41,584 bases of DNA, from the NCBI GenBank assembly GCA_964455395.1, contig CAYVWB010000037.1, positions 1-41,584 on the forward strand. The letters are read 5' to 3'. Below, in pieces: positions 15,928 through 23,913 of the stretch (its first letter is position 1; every line of letters begins with the position of its first letter). The DNA comes from CAYVWB01 sp964455395 (GTDB lineage Bacteria > Desulfobacterota > Desulfovibrionia > Desulfovibrionales > Desulfovibrionaceae). The position numbers and the translations under genes are program-made. Below the pieces are notes generated by a model. The model had not been told where the DNA came from, did no database searches, and saw only the letters and a program-made list of their open reading frames with translations.

Positions 15928-17247
15928 ATGTCAGACGCTGCCGCCAAGATGCGCAAGGCCCGCTGCGAGCTGGTGCTGGAGCGACCGTTCTTCGCCCACC
16001 TCGCCTTGCGGTTGAAGATGCGCCCCGACCCCACCTGCCGCACGGCGTGGTCCGATGGTCGGGTGCTCGCGTATAATCCACAATATATTGATGCGTTGTC
16101 CCTCGAAAAGGTGAAAGGGCTGCAGTGCCACGAGGTGCTGCACCTCGCATGCAGGCACCACACCCGCCGTGACGGCCGCGACCCTGTGCTGTGGAACAAG
16201 GCGTGCGACCTCGCCATCAATCCCATACTGCTGGAAGTCGGCGTGGAGCTGCCCAGCGGCTTTCTCGATGATCCGGCGCACCACGGCAAGAGCGCAGACG
16301 CCATCTACGCAGTCTTGCTCGACCGTCCAGAAGAACCCAACGGCGGCGCCGAAAACGGGCCGGAGCAGGAAATCGACGCCGACAACGAAGCGGAAATGGA
16401 CGCCGCCGGCGAAAATGCCGGCGAGGCGCAGGCGCAGCGGGAATCTTCCGACTCCGGGAACGACAGCGCTGCTGCGGAGGCCGCAGGTGAAGCCGCCGGC
16501 GGCGACGGTGAGGAAGGGCAAACCGAGGAGACAGCCGAAAGCGACCCGGGCCTGAGCGGCGAAGTGCGCGATGCGCCGGAGGCCTCCCGCCAGGATGGCG
16601 GCGCCGCGCTGCAGACGCACGACGACGCGTGGAAGACAGCGGCTTCCCAGGCCCTGCACAAGGCCATGGAAGCTGGTGAACTGCCCGGGAGCCTGCAACG
16701 CCTGCTCTTGGAGCAACACGCGCCGGCGCTGTGCTGGAGGGACGTCCTGCGTCGATTTCTCAGTGAAGTGGCGCACAACGACTTCAACTGGATGCGGCCG
16801 AACAGGCGCTACATCCACGCGGGGTTGCATCTTCCCGGGCTGGAGAATCAGGAACTCGCTGAAGTGGCTGTGGCGGTGGACGTTTCGGGCAGCGTCACCC
16901 AGCCGGAGCTGGATGCGTTCGCTGCGGAGCTCACCGCCGTTCTGGAAGAGTTCGACACCGCCATCACGGTCTTCACCTGTGACGCCGCGGTGACGACGCA
17001 GGAGCGCCTGGCGCGGTGGGACTTGCCCTTGGATTTCAACGCCACGGGGGGCGGCGGCACAGACTTTCGTCCGCCCTTCAAACGACTTGAGGAAGAAGGC
17101 GCGCAGCCGGCGTGTCTCATCTACTTCACGGACATGGCGTGTCCACATTATCCCCAGCAGCCGGATTTCCCGGTGCTCTGGGTCACATCCTCCCCGACAT
17201 GCGATCCGCCGCCGTTCGGCGAAGTCATCCACATGGAGCCTGCCTGA
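15928..17247 (+). CDS. DUF2201-type metallopeptidase-like / VWA protein
   Basis: 439-aa partner of the MoxR ATPase. The N-terminal half matches the putative metallopeptidase domain of the DUF2201 family, with a zinc-type HEVLH (H68, E69, H72) followed by a further HH pair. A linker of about 100 residues rich in Glu, Ala, Gly and Asp follows (about 130-220). The C-terminal half is VWA-like, with the metal-site motif DVSGS near residue 318 and a later TGGGGTDFRP segment. The start is ATG 15928 (SDAAAKMRKARCEL); an upstream in-frame start lies inside the ATPase gene. The stop overlaps the next start as ATGA. Likely role: adaptor that links metal-dependent binding to ATPase remodelling (inference). 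Confidence 0.85.
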   Translation: MSDAAAKMRKARCELVLERPFFAHLALRLKMRPDPTCRTAWSDGRVLAYNPQYIDALSLEKVKGLQCHEVLHLACRHHTRRDGRDPVLWNKACDLAINPILLEVGVELPSGFLDDPAHHGKSADAIYAVLLDRPEEPNGGAENGPEQEIDADNEAEMDAAGENAGEAQAQRESSDSGNDSAAAEAAGEAAGGDGEEGQTEETAESDPGLSGEVRDAPEASRQDGGAALQTHDDAWKTAASQALHKAMEAGELPGSLQRLLLEQHAPALCWRDVLRRFLSEVAHNDFNWMRPNRRYIHAGLHLPGLENQELAEVAVAVDVSGSVTQPELDAFAAELTAVLEEFDTAITVFTCDAAVTTQERLARWDLPLDFNATGGGGTDFRPPFKRLEEEGAQPACLIYFTDMACPHYPQQPDFPVLWVTSSPTCDPPPFGEVIHMEPA

Positions 17248-17708
17248 TGCGCATCGAATGGACCATCACCAAAGAGCGGGGCAACCACCGCCCCGTGCTT
17301 GAATACACCCTGACCCTCAGCGACTTCGAGCGGCGTCTCTACATGCCGGCCGTGCGCATCGAAAGCGCCATCCCGAAACCGCCGGACGCCGGCCTCCACT
17401 ACTGCTGGCCGGGCCACAACGAACGGGGCGAATGGACGCCTGCCGAGCACTATCGCTTGATGTCGCCCAAGTACAGCGACGGCTTCGTTGCTGCGCGGCT
17501 CCGCCTGCCCTGGCGCGACTCGAACGAGTACCCGGAGGTGGAAGCCTCCTTCGAAACCCTGCGCAAGGTCTTTGAAGAAGCGATGGCGCACGCTGCAGCC
17601 AGCGCGCCGCTTCAGCTTCGTGGGCATCTCGAAACGTCCATGCCGACGAAGCAGGCCATCGCGCCCGCGGTGGCTGCCTCGCGCATGCTCCGCGCCGTGA
17701 AAGGGTAG
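17247..17708 (+). CDS. Hypothetical protein of the MoxR-VWA operon
   Basis: 153-aa soluble protein with no signal peptide or membrane segment, and I do not recognise a family. It is translationally coupled to the VWA gene (ATGA overlap at 17247). It begins MRIEWTITKERGNHRPVLEY, a beta-rich start, with a conserved-looking CWPGHNERGEWTPAEHY segment in the middle and an alanine-rich end. The tight coupling suggests it is a third component or specificity factor of the MoxR-VWA module. Confidence 0.75.
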   Translation: MRIEWTITKERGNHRPVLEYTLTLSDFERRLYMPAVRIESAIPKPPDAGLHYCWPGHNERGEWTPAEHYRLMSPKYSDGFVAARLRLPWRDSNEYPEVEASFETLRKVFEEAMAHAAASAPLQLRGHLETSMPTKQAIAPAVAASRMLRAVKG

Positions 17709-17936
17709 GAGCAGTCTCCGGCCGCCGCTGCGGCGCATCCCAGCCAGTCGTCGTCGCTCTCCCCACCGCTCTTTGCGACGCCGTCCCCCCACCGCCGCCG
17801 TGCGAGACGCGCCCAGGAATGTGGCGTGCTCGCGCGGCGTCTTGTCGTCTGCGTTGAAACCGGGGTAGACTGCTCGGCGCGAAGTCGTCGCGGCGTTGTT
17901 CCGTCGCGAAAAATCTCTGGGGAATGCATATTTCCC
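17709..17936. other. Gap before perR; upstream palindrome at its right end
   Basis: GC-rich, no credible gene. Its right end holds an imperfect palindrome GGGGAATGCATATTTCCC (17919-17936) directly upstream of the perR -35 box. That palindrome resembles the second one at 17974-17987 (both GGAAT...ATTCC-like). Confidence 0.5.
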
Positions 17937-17987
17937 TTGACGGCGGGGGAGGATTTCGGTGTATTGTCGAATCAGGAATGTATTCCT
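17937..17987 (+). promoter_or_regulatory. perR-katG promoter and palindromic operator
   Basis: TTGACG (17937-17942), 17-bp spacer, TGTATT (17960-17965), then the perfect-armed palindrome AGGAATGTATTCCT (17974-17987) at the expected transcription start. With the related palindrome just upstream at 17919-17936, two operators would flank the promoter. The likely ligand is the PerR protein encoded next (autoregulation by peroxide; inference). Confidence 0.6.
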
Positions 17988-18025
17988 AGTTAGGAGTTGG
18001 GTATGAGTTGTGGAAGGATCGCGTC

Positions 18026-18526
18026 ATGAGTGTGGACGACCGCGAGATCGAACGTCGGGTGTCGGCGTTCCTGCGCGCCTGCAAGGACGCCGGAGCGAAA
18101 GTGACTGCGCAGCGCCTGGAGATCTTTCGGGAAATTGCAGCAAGCGAGGAGCATCCCCACGCGGAGCGCATCCTCCTGGGCGTACGGGAGCGTCTGCCGA
18201 CCGTCTCCATGGACACCGTCTACAGAACGCTCTGGTGGCTCGCCGAGCTGGAGCTGGTGACGGCGCTGGGGCCTACCCAGGACCGCACCCGCTTCGACGC
18301 CAACCTCACGCGGCACCATCACTTCGTCTGCACCAAGTGCGGCCTCACGCGCGACTTCTACAGTGAAGCGTTGGATCGCCTGGAGCTGCCTGCGGAAGTC
18401 GCCTCCATCGGCGCCATCGAGCACACCCAGGTCGAGGTGAAAGGCGTCTGCCACGCTTGCGCAGCGAAGCAGCGCGCCTCCGGGAGCATCGCGCACGAAC
18501 AGCAACAAGCATCGAGAGGAGAATGA
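18026..18526 (+). CDS. perR: Fur-family regulator, PerR type
   Basis: 166-aa metal-dependent repressor. The N-terminal winged helix includes AQRLEIFREIAAS, and TVSMDTVYRTLWWLAELELV is the recognition region. The C-terminal part holds the regulatory metal site (RHHHFVCTKCG) and a second Cys pair (GVCHAC), which together make the structural zinc site. The start is ATG 18026, with GGAAGGA about eight bases upstream; a TTG at 18008 would add six residues. The pairing with katG 3 bp downstream favours PerR (peroxide sensing) over iron-sensing Fur or zinc-sensing Zur. Confidence 0.85.
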   Translation: MSVDDREIERRVSAFLRACKDAGAKVTAQRLEIFREIAASEEHPHAERILLGVRERLPTVSMDTVYRTLWWLAELELVTALGPTQDRTRFDANLTRHHHFVCTKCGLTRDFYSEALDRLELPAEVASIGAIEHTQVEVKGVCHACAAKQRASGSIAHEQQQASRGE

Positions 18527-18529
18527 GTC

Positions 18530-20719
18530 ATGAGTGAAGCGACCAAGTGTCCCGTGACGGGCCGAACCAGCAGAAAAGTCGCCGGCGGCGGAACTTCCAA
18601 CCGCGACTGGTGGCCGAACCAGCTGAATCTCCACATTCTGCGGCAGCACTGCGCCAAGTCCAACCCCATGGGGGACGAGTTCGACTACGCCGAAGCGTTC
18701 AAGGCCCTCGACCTGGAAGCCGTGAAGCAGGACCTCTTCGCGCTGATGACCGACTCGCAGGAATGGTGGCCCGCGGACTGGGGACACTACGGGCCCCTCT
18801 TCATCCGCATGGCGTGGCACAGCGCCGGCACCTACCGCATGGGCGACGGCCGCGGCGGAGCCGGTTCCGGCAGCCAACGCCTGGCGCCCCTCAACAGCTG
18901 GCCCGACAACGTCAACCTGGACAAGGCCCGGCGGCTGCTGTGGCCCATCAAGCAGAAATACGGCGCCAAGCTCTCCTGGGCGGATCTCATGGTCCTCGCC
19001 GGCAACTGCGCCATCGAATCCATGGGCCTCAAGCCCTTCGGGTTCGCAGGCGGCCGCGTGGACCTCTGGGAACCCGAAGACGACATCTACTGGGGTTCCG
19101 AGGACGAGTGGCTGGGCGATACCCGCTACAAGGGGGACAGAGATCTGGACAACCCCCTCGCCGCCGTGCAGATGGGCCTCATCTACGTGAACCCGGAAGG
19201 ACCCAACGGCGATCCCGACCCCGTCGCCTCGGGCCACGACGTCCGTGAAACCTTCGGGCGCATGGCCATGAACGACGAAGAGACCGTGGCGCTGGTGGCG
19301 GGCGGTCACACCTTCGGCAAGTGCCATGGCGCAGGCGACGCCGCCCTGGTGGGCCCAGAACCAGAAGGCGCGCCCATCGAACAACAAGGCCTGGGGTGGA
19401 AAAGCAGCCACGGCGTCGGCAACGCCGGCGACACCATCTCCAGCGGCATCGAAGGCGCATGGAAACCCAAGCCCACCACCTGGGACATGGGCTACCTCAA
19501 AGTGCTCTTCAAGTACGAATACGAGCTCGTGAAGAGCCCGGCCGGCGCGAACCAGTGGCTCGCCAAGGACGTCGAGGAAGACGACATGATCGTCGACGCC
19601 CACGACCCCTCCAAGAAGCACCGGCCCATGATGACCACGGCGGATCTCTCCTTGCGCTACGACCCCATCTACGAGCCCATCGCACGCCACTACCTGGAAA
19701 ACCCCGAGGAGTTCGCTGACGCCTTCGCACGGGCCTGGTTCAAGCTGACCCACCGTGACATGGGCCCGCGGTCGCGCTACATCGGACCCGACGTCCCGAA
19801 CGAAGACCTCATCTGGCAAGACCCCATCCCACCCGTGGACCACGAACTCATCGACGACTCGGACGTCGCCGCGCTCAAGAAAGCGATACTCGACTCGGGG
19901 CTCACCATCGCCCAGCTCGTCGCCACGGCCTGGGCGTCGGCCTCCACCTTCCGCGGCTCGGACTATCGCGGCGGCGCCAACGGCGCGCGCATCCGTCTCG
20001 CGCCCCAGAAGGATTGGGAAGTCAACCAGCCCGAAACCCTGCGCCACGTCCTGCAGACCCTGGAGAGCGTGCGCACGACCTTCAACGACGCGCAACGCGG
20101 CAAGCAGGTCTCCCTCGCGGACATGATCGTCCTTGGCGGATGCGCCGCCGTGGAGCAAGCCGCCAAGCGCGCCGGCGTGGACGTGACCGTCCCCTTCGCG
20201 CCGGGCCGCGCCGACGCCACGGCGGAGCAGACCGACGCCGCCTCCTTCGAAGTGCTGGAGCCGGCTGCGGACGGCTTCCGCAATTATCAGAAGAAGCAGT
20301 TTGCAGTCACGCCGGAAGAGCTGCTCGTGGACCGCGCTCAGCTGCTGACCCTCTCCGTGCCTGAAATGACCGTGCTGCTGGGCGGCTTGCGGGTGCTCGG
20401 CGCCAACCACAACCAGACCCCCTACGGCGTCTTCACGGACAATCCCGAAACGTTGACCAACGACTTCTTCGTCAACCTTCTGGACATGGGCGTGACGTGG
20501 ACTCCCAACGCGGACGGGACCCTCTTCGAAGGCCGCCGCCGCGACACGGGGGAACGCACATGGACCGGGACTCGCGTGGACCTCGTCTTCGGCGCCAACT
20601 CCGAGCTGCGCGCCGTGGCTGAAGTCTACGGCTGCGAGGACGCCAAGGAGAAGTTCGTGCGCGACTTCGTGGCGGCATGGGACAAGGTCATGACCCTGGA
20701 CCGCTTCGACCTCGCCTGA
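18530..20719 (+). CDS. katG: Catalase-peroxidase KatG
   Basis: 729-aa heme enzyme that removes hydrogen peroxide. The distal residues are R93, W96, H97 (FIRMAWHSAGT) and the proximal heme ligand is H260 (AGGHTFGKCHG). The special covalent adduct of this family can form from W96, Y219 (GLIYVNPEGP) and M245 (FGRMAM), so catalase activity should be intact. The length and both repeated domains are normal, and there is no signal peptide. It begins 3 bp after perR behind GAGAGGAG, so both form one operon. In an anaerobic lineage this is an oxygen-defence gene that may have been acquired. A strong hairpin follows about 100 bp after the stop. Confidence 0.97.
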   Translation: MSEATKCPVTGRTSRKVAGGGTSNRDWWPNQLNLHILRQHCAKSNPMGDEFDYAEAFKALDLEAVKQDLFALMTDSQEWWPADWGHYGPLFIRMAWHSAGTYRMGDGRGGAGSGSQRLAPLNSWPDNVNLDKARRLLWPIKQKYGAKLSWADLMVLAGNCAIESMGLKPFGFAGGRVDLWEPEDDIYWGSEDEWLGDTRYKGDRDLDNPLAAVQMGLIYVNPEGPNGDPDPVASGHDVRETFGRMAMNDEETVALVAGGHTFGKCHGAGDAALVGPEPEGAPIEQQGLGWKSSHGVGNAGDTISSGIEGAWKPKPTTWDMGYLKVLFKYEYELVKSPAGANQWLAKDVEEDDMIVDAHDPSKKHRPMMTTADLSLRYDPIYEPIARHYLENPEEFADAFARAWFKLTHRDMGPRSRYIGPDVPNEDLIWQDPIPPVDHELIDDSDVAALKKAILDSGLTIAQLVATAWASASTFRGSDYRGGANGARIRLAPQKDWEVNQPETLRHVLQTLESVRTTFNDAQRGKQVSLADMIVLGGCAAVEQAAKRAGVDVTVPFAPGRADATAEQTDAASFEVLEPAADGFRNYQKKQFAVTPEELLVDRAQLLTLSVPEMTVLLGGLRVLGANHNQTPYGVFTDNPETLTNDFFVNLLDMGVTWTPNADGTLFEGRRRDTGERTWTGTRVDLVFGANSELRAVAEVYGCEDAKEKFVRDFVAAWDKVMTLDRFDLA

Positions 20720-20816
20720 TCGGCCGAGACACACGACCGTCCCCCATGGAGACCGTCCCCCACCCGCACCGGCGGCTCCGGCGGACGGCCCTGCTGGACA
20801 TCCCTGATGGACGAAA

Positions 20817-20853
20817 GGGGGGAAGCGCCTTGCCGCGAGCAGGGCCTTCCCCC
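20817..20853 (+). terminator. Likely terminator of perR-katG
   Basis: GGGGGGAAG (20817-20825) pairs with CTTCCCCC (20846-20853), eight base pairs, with a smaller inner stem (CGCC/GGGC). No T tract follows, so it is a strong hairpin but not a classical intrinsic terminator. Confidence 0.5.
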
Positions 20854-21102
20854 TGCTTCGTGTCTGTCCTGCACTGGAGGGGCGCAATGCGGTTTCTGCC
20901 GATCGGTTTCCGCCGACAGGGCCGCTTCGCCGGGCAAGCCAGCCTCGGGCCGCTGTCCTGCGGCCTCATGGTCCGTCGATCGTGCGTCGTCTTCAGGCTT
21001 CTGTCGCGCCGGGCAGACATACGGACTGCGCGGCCATGCCGGGTCTCGGCCTCCCAGGCGCGTCCCCAGACACGTCCCCAGGCGCGTTCCCAGACGCGTC
21101 CC
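20854..21102. other. Gap upstream of the riboswitch, with short tandem repeats
   Basis: No gene seen. At 21058-21102 a roughly 12-15-bp unit (GCGTCCCCAGAC and variants) is repeated about four times imperfectly, immediately before the riboswitch promoter. Large minus-strand open frames here are GC-bias shadows. Confidence 0.5.
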
Positions 21103-21131
21103 TTGACACGCCGCGCGACGCAGGGCAGTGT
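21103..21131 (+). promoter_or_regulatory. Candidate promoter of the cobalt operon
   Basis: A consensus -35 TTGACA at 21103-21108 stands 17 bp before CAGTGT (21126-21131), a poor -10. It is placed just upstream of the riboswitch, as needed for its transcript. Confidence 0.4.
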
Positions 21132-21135
21132 TACG

Positions 21136-21321
21136 GCGTGCTGGTGCTCCACATCAGGAGCTGAAAAGGGAATCCGGTGCGAATCCGGAGCGGACCCGCC
21201 GCTGTAACCCCGGCCTTGCGTCATGCGCGCAAGGAAATCGCGACGCCCCACATACGCCACTGTCCACGAGGATGGGAAGGCGGGGCGCTCGTCCAGGGAA
21301 GCCAGAAGACCTGCCAGACGC
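21136..21321 (+). ncRNA. Cobalamin (B12) riboswitch
   Basis: All core elements appear in order. AAAAGGGAATCCGGTGCGAA starts at 21165, GCGGACCCGCCGCTGTAA follows (the conserved P5-P6 core), then GCCACTGTCC...GGGAAGGCGGG, then GCCAGAAGACCTGCC near 21301-21315. The outer stem P1 forms between 21136-21144 (GCGTGCTGG) and 21314-21321 (CCAGACGC). When cobalamin is bound, the downstream genes are normally shut off. The 166-base stretch to the first start codon gives room for an expression platform, but I could not identify a clear terminator or sequestering stem. Confidence 0.95.
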
Positions 21322-21487
21322 GTCTCCCCAGGCAACGGGTCTTTGCCGGCACGGGGAAGACGACGCCTGCGCGTTTCTCCTCGCCTTGCCGCATGTGTCG
21401 CTCCTCCTGTTCCGGCCAGTTCAAGACGCGGTCCCAACGGGGTTTTCCGTTGAGCCCGTCGTCCAACCGGAATCATGGAGGAATTAC

Positions 21488-22291
21488 ATGTTCCGCACGT
21501 TTGTTTCCCTGGCGCTAGTCTGTCTGCTTTCCGGCGTCGCCACTCTGGCGCACGCCCACTTCCAGCTGGTCTACACCCCGGACGCCGCCCGCACGCGCGG
21601 CGGCGAGCTCGATCTCAAGCTCGTCTTCACCCACCCCTTCACCGGCGACCCCACCATGGACATGGGCCAGCCCGAGGGCTTCTTCATGGTCCACAAGGGC
21701 GAGCGCACGGACCTCATGGGCGCGCTTGAACCCATCCAGTGGGAAAGCGTCTCCAACACTGGCGCCGCCTACGGGGCCACGGTGACGGCGCGCGCCATGG
21801 GCGACTACGTCTTTGTGCTCACGCCCGCGCCCTACCTGGAAACCGAGGAAGACGCCTTCATCCAGCAGATCACCAAGGTCGTCATCAACAACGCCGGTCT
21901 GCCCACGGACTGGGACGCCGAAGTGGGCCTGCCCGCGGAGATTCTCCCTCTGGACAAGCCCTACGCCCTCTGGACGGGCAACACCTTCCGCGGCGTGGTC
22001 CTCTCCGAGGACGAACCTGTTCCCCATGCCGAGATCGAGGTGGAATACCTCAACCATACGCCCCTCACGGACAAGAACGCCTTCGCCAAACAAGCAACCG
22101 TGACGGCGCCGCAAGACGCCTTCGTCACCATGACCATCAAAGCGGATGAACGCGGCCACTTCGCGTTCGGCCTGCCCAAGGCCGGGTGGTGGGGCTTCTG
22201 CGCGCTGGGTGTGGGTCCCGTGAAAGAACACCAGGGCAAAGAGCTCTCCCAGGACGCCGTCATCTGGGTCAAAGCCCTCGATATGGAGTAA
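21488..22291 (+). CDS. DUF4198 periplasmic protein, cobalt uptake associated
   Basis: 267-aa exported protein. Signal peptide: basic start, hydrophobic FVSLALVCLLSGVATL, cleavage after AHA (about residue 23). The mature start HFQLVYTPDA is typical of DUF4198 proteins, which occur beside nickel/cobalt ECF-type importers. A beta-rich body and a C-terminal domain (GHFAFGLPKAGWWGFCAL) are visible. First gene under the B12 riboswitch; GGAGG lies seven bases before ATG 21488. Role suggested by context: handling of cobalt in the periplasm. Confidence 0.85.
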   Translation: MFRTFVSLALVCLLSGVATLAHAHFQLVYTPDAARTRGGELDLKLVFTHPFTGDPTMDMGQPEGFFMVHKGERTDLMGALEPIQWESVSNTGAAYGATVTARAMGDYVFVLTPAPYLETEEDAFIQQITKVVINNAGLPTDWDAEVGLPAEILPLDKPYALWTGNTFRGVVLSEDEPVPHAEIEVEYLNHTPLTDKNAFAKQATVTAPQDAFVTMTIKADERGHFAFGLPKAGWWGFCALGVGPVKEHQGKELSQDAVIWVKALDME

Positions 22292-22299
22292 CCACCTCC

Positions 22300-23262
22300 G
22301 TGAGCAGTGACCACCGGGGCGGCTTTGCGCCGCCCCTCCATCACCACGGCGATTGTGGCTGCGGCCATCATCATGATCATGACCATCATCATGATCACGA
22401 CCACGGTCACGACCACGACCATCATCATGATCACGATCATGGCCACGGCCGGTCGCGGTCGCCCAAGCCGGGCATTCTGCTGGCGGCTTTCGGTGTGGCC
22501 ATCCCCGAAGCCCGCGCCGGCTACGACGCGTTCGAAGCTGCGGTCCGGTCGCGGTTCCCCGAAGTCCCTGTCCGCTGGGCGTACACCGCGCACAAGATCC
22601 GCAAGAAGCTGGCGGCGCGTGGGTACGCGCATGACTCCGTGGCCGTGGCGCTCTCCAGTTTCCATGACGAGGGCGTGACGCATCTGGCCGTGCAGTCGCT
22701 CCATACGGTCCCCGGCGTCGAGTACCACTGGACGCTGGATCAGGCGCACGTCTACCGCCACCCGCGCAAGGGGTTCCCGGACGTGCGTACGGGCGGGCCT
22801 CTGCTCATGACGGATGAGGACCTCGCTGCGGCGTGCGCCGCGTTGCAGGGTTACATCCCGGCAGAGCGCGCCGCCACAGAAGCCGTGGTGCTGGTGGGGC
22901 ATGGCACGTACCACGCGGGCCATCAGCGGTATCTGGATTTCGAGGCGTGCGCGCGGCGGCGCGACCCTCTCGTCTTCATGGGGACGCTCATGGGCAAGCC
23001 CGGCTGTGACGCCACTGTCGCGCGGTTGCGGGAGGCGGGTGTGAAGCGCGTCTGGTTGCTGCCGTTCATGAGCGCGCCGGGGTTCCATGTGCGGGTGGAC
23101 ATCGCCGGCGACGGGCCGCGGTCCTGGAAGAGCCGTCTGACGGAAGCCGGTTTCGAGGTGGAGACGCGGCTGGTGGGCACGCTGGAGCACGAACCCTTCC
23201 GCGCCCTGTGGCTCTCGCACCTGGAGGCGGCGTTCACCGCGCTCGAACTTTCCGATCCATAA
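22300..23262 (+). CDS. cbiK: Sirohydrochlorin cobaltochelatase CbiK with His-rich N-terminus
   Basis: 320-aa chelatase that inserts cobalt into sirohydrochlorin in the anaerobic cobalamin pathway. The body starts at PGILLAAFGVAIPEARAGYD and contains the expected active-site His regions (SLHTVPGVEYHW, VLVGHGTYHAGH) and GTLEHEPFRALW near the end. The first 50 residues contain about 25 His with Asp and Gly (HHDHDHHHDHDHGHD pattern), likely a metal-binding tail. There is no signal peptide, unlike the periplasmic CbiK known from Desulfovibrio vulgaris, so it is expected in the cytoplasm. The start is GTG 22300, eight bases after the previous stop, because no ATG lies between there and the chelatase domain. 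Confidence 0.92.
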   Translation: MSSDHRGGFAPPLHHHGDCGCGHHHDHDHHHDHDHGHDHDHHHDHDHGHGRSRSPKPGILLAAFGVAIPEARAGYDAFEAAVRSRFPEVPVRWAYTAHKIRKKLAARGYAHDSVAVALSSFHDEGVTHLAVQSLHTVPGVEYHWTLDQAHVYRHPRKGFPDVRTGGPLLMTDEDLAAACAALQGYIPAERAATEAVVLVGHGTYHAGHQRYLDFEACARRRDPLVFMGTLMGKPGCDATVARLREAGVKRVWLLPFMSAPGFHVRVDIAGDGPRSWKSRLTEAGFEVETRLVGTLEHEPFRALWLSHLEAAFTALELSDP

Positions 23263-23271
23263 GGAATCATC

Positions 23272-23913
23272 ATGCATATATCCGAAGGCGTGCTCTCTCT
23301 CCCCGTGCTGATGGCCGGCGCCGGCGTCAGCGCCGTGGGGGTCTGGCTGGGCTTGCGCAAGCTGGATGCGGACCACCTCGTCACAGCGGCCACCTTGGCC
23401 TCGGCGTTCTTCATCGCGTCTCTGGTGCATGTGCCGCTGGGACCGAGCAGCGTCCATCTGTTGTTGGGCGGCCTTCTGGGGATGGTCCTCGGCTGGGCGG
23501 CTTTTCCTTGCATTCTCGTTGCGCTGGCGCTGCAAGCGCTGCTCTTCCAGTTCGGAGGGATCACCGTGCTCGGCGTGAACACCCTGCTGGTGGCCGGGCC
23601 GGCGGTGTTCTGCCGTGTGCTGCTGCAGAAACAGCTCGCGTGCGGCGGCAGGCGCGCGGCCGTGGCGGGGTTCGTCGGCGGCGCGGGGGCTGTATTCGGC
23701 ACGGCGGTGCTTGCGGCGGCGGCGTTAGCCTTCACGGACGCCGGCTTCATGGCCACGGCGCAGCTCGTGGTGGCGGCGCATCTCCCGGTGATGGTCATCG
23801 AAGGCTTCGTCACCATGTTCGCGGTGGGCTTCCTTGCGCGCGTGCAGCCGCAGCTGCTGGGCTTGAGAGACGATCTGCGGGCCTTCGCCTGCAAGGAGGG
23901 CGCGCCATGTTGA
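23272..23913 (+). CDS. cbiM: CbiM cobalt ECF-transporter S component
   Basis: 213-aa integral membrane protein. The N-terminus MHISEGVL is the hallmark of CbiM/NikM, where the free amino end and His2 bind the metal. The second motif HVPLGPSSVHLLLGG (about residues 59-73) completes the site. About six hydrophobic segments are visible. It starts 9 bp after cbiK, and its end overlaps the next gene by seven bases. The cognate CbiQ and CbiO proteins are not encoded next to it. Confidence 0.95.
   Translation: MHISEGVLSLPVLMAGAGVSAVGVWLGLRKLDADHLVTAATLASAFFIASLVHVPLGPSSVHLLLGGLLGMVLGWAAFPCILVALALQALLFQFGGITVLGVNTLLVAGPAVFCRVLLQKQLACGGRRAAVAGFVGGAGAVFGTAVLAAAALAFTDAGFMATAQLVVAAHLPVMVIEGFVTMFAVGFLARVQPQLLGLRDDLRAFACKEGAPC

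Noticed and set aside
17990..20887. 965-codon minus-strand frame across perR and katG
   Set aside because: Antisense shadow of KatG, which has every catalytic residue on the plus strand.
20688..21476. 262-codon minus-strand frame over the riboswitch region
   Set aside because: It crosses a well-formed cobalamin riboswitch on the plus strand and has Arg-rich low-complexity translation.
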